From the NCBI GenBank assembly GCA_028532985.1, contig JANCIK010000002.1:3596001-3660000 (forward strand): a stretch of DNA of 64,000 nucleotides, given 5' to 3'. The position numbers and the translations under genes are program-made. Position 1 is the first letter of the stretch. The number at the start of each line of letters is the position of its first letter. Under the pieces are notes generated by a model, which was not told the DNA's origin, did no database searches, and was given only the letters and a program-made list of their open reading frames with translations. The stretch is from Stropharia rugosoannulata (lineage: Eukaryota; Basidiomycota; Agaricomycetes; Agaricales; Strophariaceae). This document shows positions 62,297-64,000 of this stretch, in pieces.

Positions 62297-64000
62297 ATGG
62301 CCAGTGACCCCACAATCCCCTATTCCTGCACTAGCGATTCAGATATTGGAAAAGGTAAGATCTGCAACTCGATCGAATCTTGAGCTTGATCATATACTTG
62401 CTGCAAATTAACGAAACATCTTTTTAGCCCAAACCATTCAAGAGCACACTCTTATAAAGGCTCTAACTGCTTTCATCGTCCCATTGATAAGAGGTGTCAT
62501 TAATTGTAGCTAATTGTAGGAGCGTACCTGCTCATTTGCGCATTCATTTCTAGAAACATCGTGTCGACTTTGCACTTGCAGAGCGCCCCAAGATATCCCA
62601 ACTTTAACTCCAGATCCTAACCACCCACGTCAAGCTGAATCACATATCCTCACGAAAGAAGCAGAAAGACTAGTCACTGCACTTGGAGAGTTCAATGTTG
62701 CATCCTTGTACCGCTCAGGATCCGGAGAATCTGTTCATTCAGTGCCATCGGAATCAGAACAGGGTTAGTCTCGCCTTACTTCAGAGCTGCATCATATTCC
62801 CCATGCTTACTCTATTGTTAAATACTTAGCAAGCAATTTGAATGCATTGAAGGTCTCGTCCATGACTGCGAACCAGTCCGACTCCAAAGAGTTGGTGACC
62901 TCGGTGAAAGAAATGATTTCCTCAGAAACGTCTCCAACAGATGAAGAAAAGCAGTTCATCCTCAGTAGCGCTCTTGCGGAAGCGCGTAATATCATTTTCA
63001 ATAAAATGCCTATACGCATGTTGGTGTTCAACACTAAAGGCACTGATATAGAGCTTGTAGAACGAGCAGAAATCTATCAACATGTATCTACACAAATGGA
63101 GCGGGAGATTAACGGCTTCAGGAAAGACGAACTGCGCGAGTCTTTGAAAAAAGGATCACAAGAACATCAACGCACTATTAAAGATCTTATTCTCAGGCAT
63201 ACTGGATACATTATTTTGTCCCACACTTGGTCTCAAGGCGTGCTTGGAGAAATGACTTACGCCGATTGGATCAAAGGGAAGTACGACGCGGAGTCTGCGT
63301 CATATTCCAAACTTTCTAACTTTTGTCGAGTGGCAGCGACAGAGTATGGAGTATCGCTCGGGTGGATGGATACGGTCTGCATAAATAAGGACAGCAGCTC
63401 GGAACTCGATGAATCCATTCGCTCTATGTATAAATGGTACCAGAAGGCTAACGCATGTGTTGCTTATCTTGCATAAACCACATTGCTGGAGGACATGAGC
63501 GCTGATGCCTGGTTTACACGCGGATGGACGCTACAGGAGCTTATCGCTCCTCGCAGCATCAACTTCTACACTCGTAATTGGACTTCGCTTGGAACGAAAG
63601 GAACTCCGGACAAACATAATAAGGATATTCAGGCCCAAATTCTGCGTGCAACATCTATTACAGGTGACGAGCTCAACAGCCGCTGTACAGAGCTCATCCC
63701 TATCTCTCGGCGGATGCACTGGGCTGCAAAAAGACACGTTACACGGGAAGAAGATACGGCGTACTCCCTCATGGGTATCTTCGATGTCAGCATCTCAATA
63801 GCATACGGTGAAGGAGCACACCGAGCTTTCTCCAGGCTCGTACGCGAGATTATGTCTGTTGCAGATCGGAACCAGCATGTCTTGGACATTGCTAACTGGG
63901 GGACTGGCCCGGGACCACGAGCACATCTTCGAGACCAAGATGTTACCGCTGCAACAAATAATTCCATTAGTTTCTTGATACCTTCTGGCCCGCAGGTGTA
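62297..64000 (+). pseudogene. HET-domain gene copy with one in-frame stop, runs off the window
   Basis: Exons 62297-62354, 62428-62493, 62554-62763 and 62830 to the window end are in phase and mirror the intact copy, though with an additional intron in the N-terminal part. The N-terminal helices recur (HTLIKALTAFIVPLI; KEAERLVTALGEF). The HET domain reads YIILSHTW, LGWMDTVCINKDSSSELDES, MYKWYQKANACVAYLA, then TAA at 63474-63476, where the intact copy has Gln (CAA). Beyond the stop the same frame is open for 174 codons with no further damage: WFTRGWTLQELIAP, HWAAKRHVTREEDTAYSLMG, IAYGEGAHRAFSRL. The product would be about 326 residues, ending inside the HET domain. The stop is a single C-to-T change; a recent pseudogene, a functional truncation, a polymorphism or a sequence error are all possible. 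The 3' end is outside the window. Confidence 0.75.

Overview
The window is nuclear DNA of a basidiomycete fungus, most likely an agaricomycete (mushroom class). Genes lie on both strands and are cut by many short spliceosomal introns of about 45-60 nt with GT-AG ends and CTNAY-like branch sites. Exons can be tiny. The gene set (DASH subunit, Rrp7, gephyrin-type CnxE, IRA/neurofibromin, Argonaute, DUF6533 and HET proteins) is typical of that group. There are no operons. Splice models were built by hand from reading frame and family homology. Where exon lists are given, the phases close; the exceptions are stated.

Left part (1-24 kb): a THYN1/EVE-domain gene truncated by the window edge (-), a stomatin-type SPFH protein (+), a fused molybdenum-cofactor enzyme CnxE/gephyrin (+), a complete Argonaute (+), DASH subunit Spc19 (-), a three-EH-domain endocytic scaffold of the Eps15/Ede1 kind (-), an unrecognised multi-exon gene (+), Rrp7 (-), and a large coiled-coil protein of unknown function (-).

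Middle (25-52 kb): a 10-kb IRA1/neurofibromin Ras-GAP (-) diverges from a Nam8/Csx1-type three-RRM protein (+). A long, strongly pyrimidine-skewed non-coding stretch follows. Then come a DUF6533 membrane protein (+), two intron-containing tRNA-Arg(UCG) genes (-) flanking a WBP2-like protein (+) and the Cdc7 kinase (-), and a membrane-anchored ubiquitin protease of the Ubp1/USP30 kind (+).

Right part (52-64 kb) is accessory. It holds two small unrecognised genes with hydrophobic N-termini (-), an alpha/beta hydrolase with an N-terminal membrane segment (+), and a family of HET-domain (non-self recognition/incompatibility-type) genes. One HET copy is intact (59757-61998). One is interrupted by a single in-frame stop and runs off the window (62297-64000). 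Two are decayed remnants on opposite strands (55774-56745 and about 59033-59305). This expanding and decaying HET cluster is the most unusual gene content. At gene-structure level the notable items are an apparent 3-nt microexon and a stop-codon-only terminal exon in Argonaute, and a GC-AG intron in the stomatin gene.
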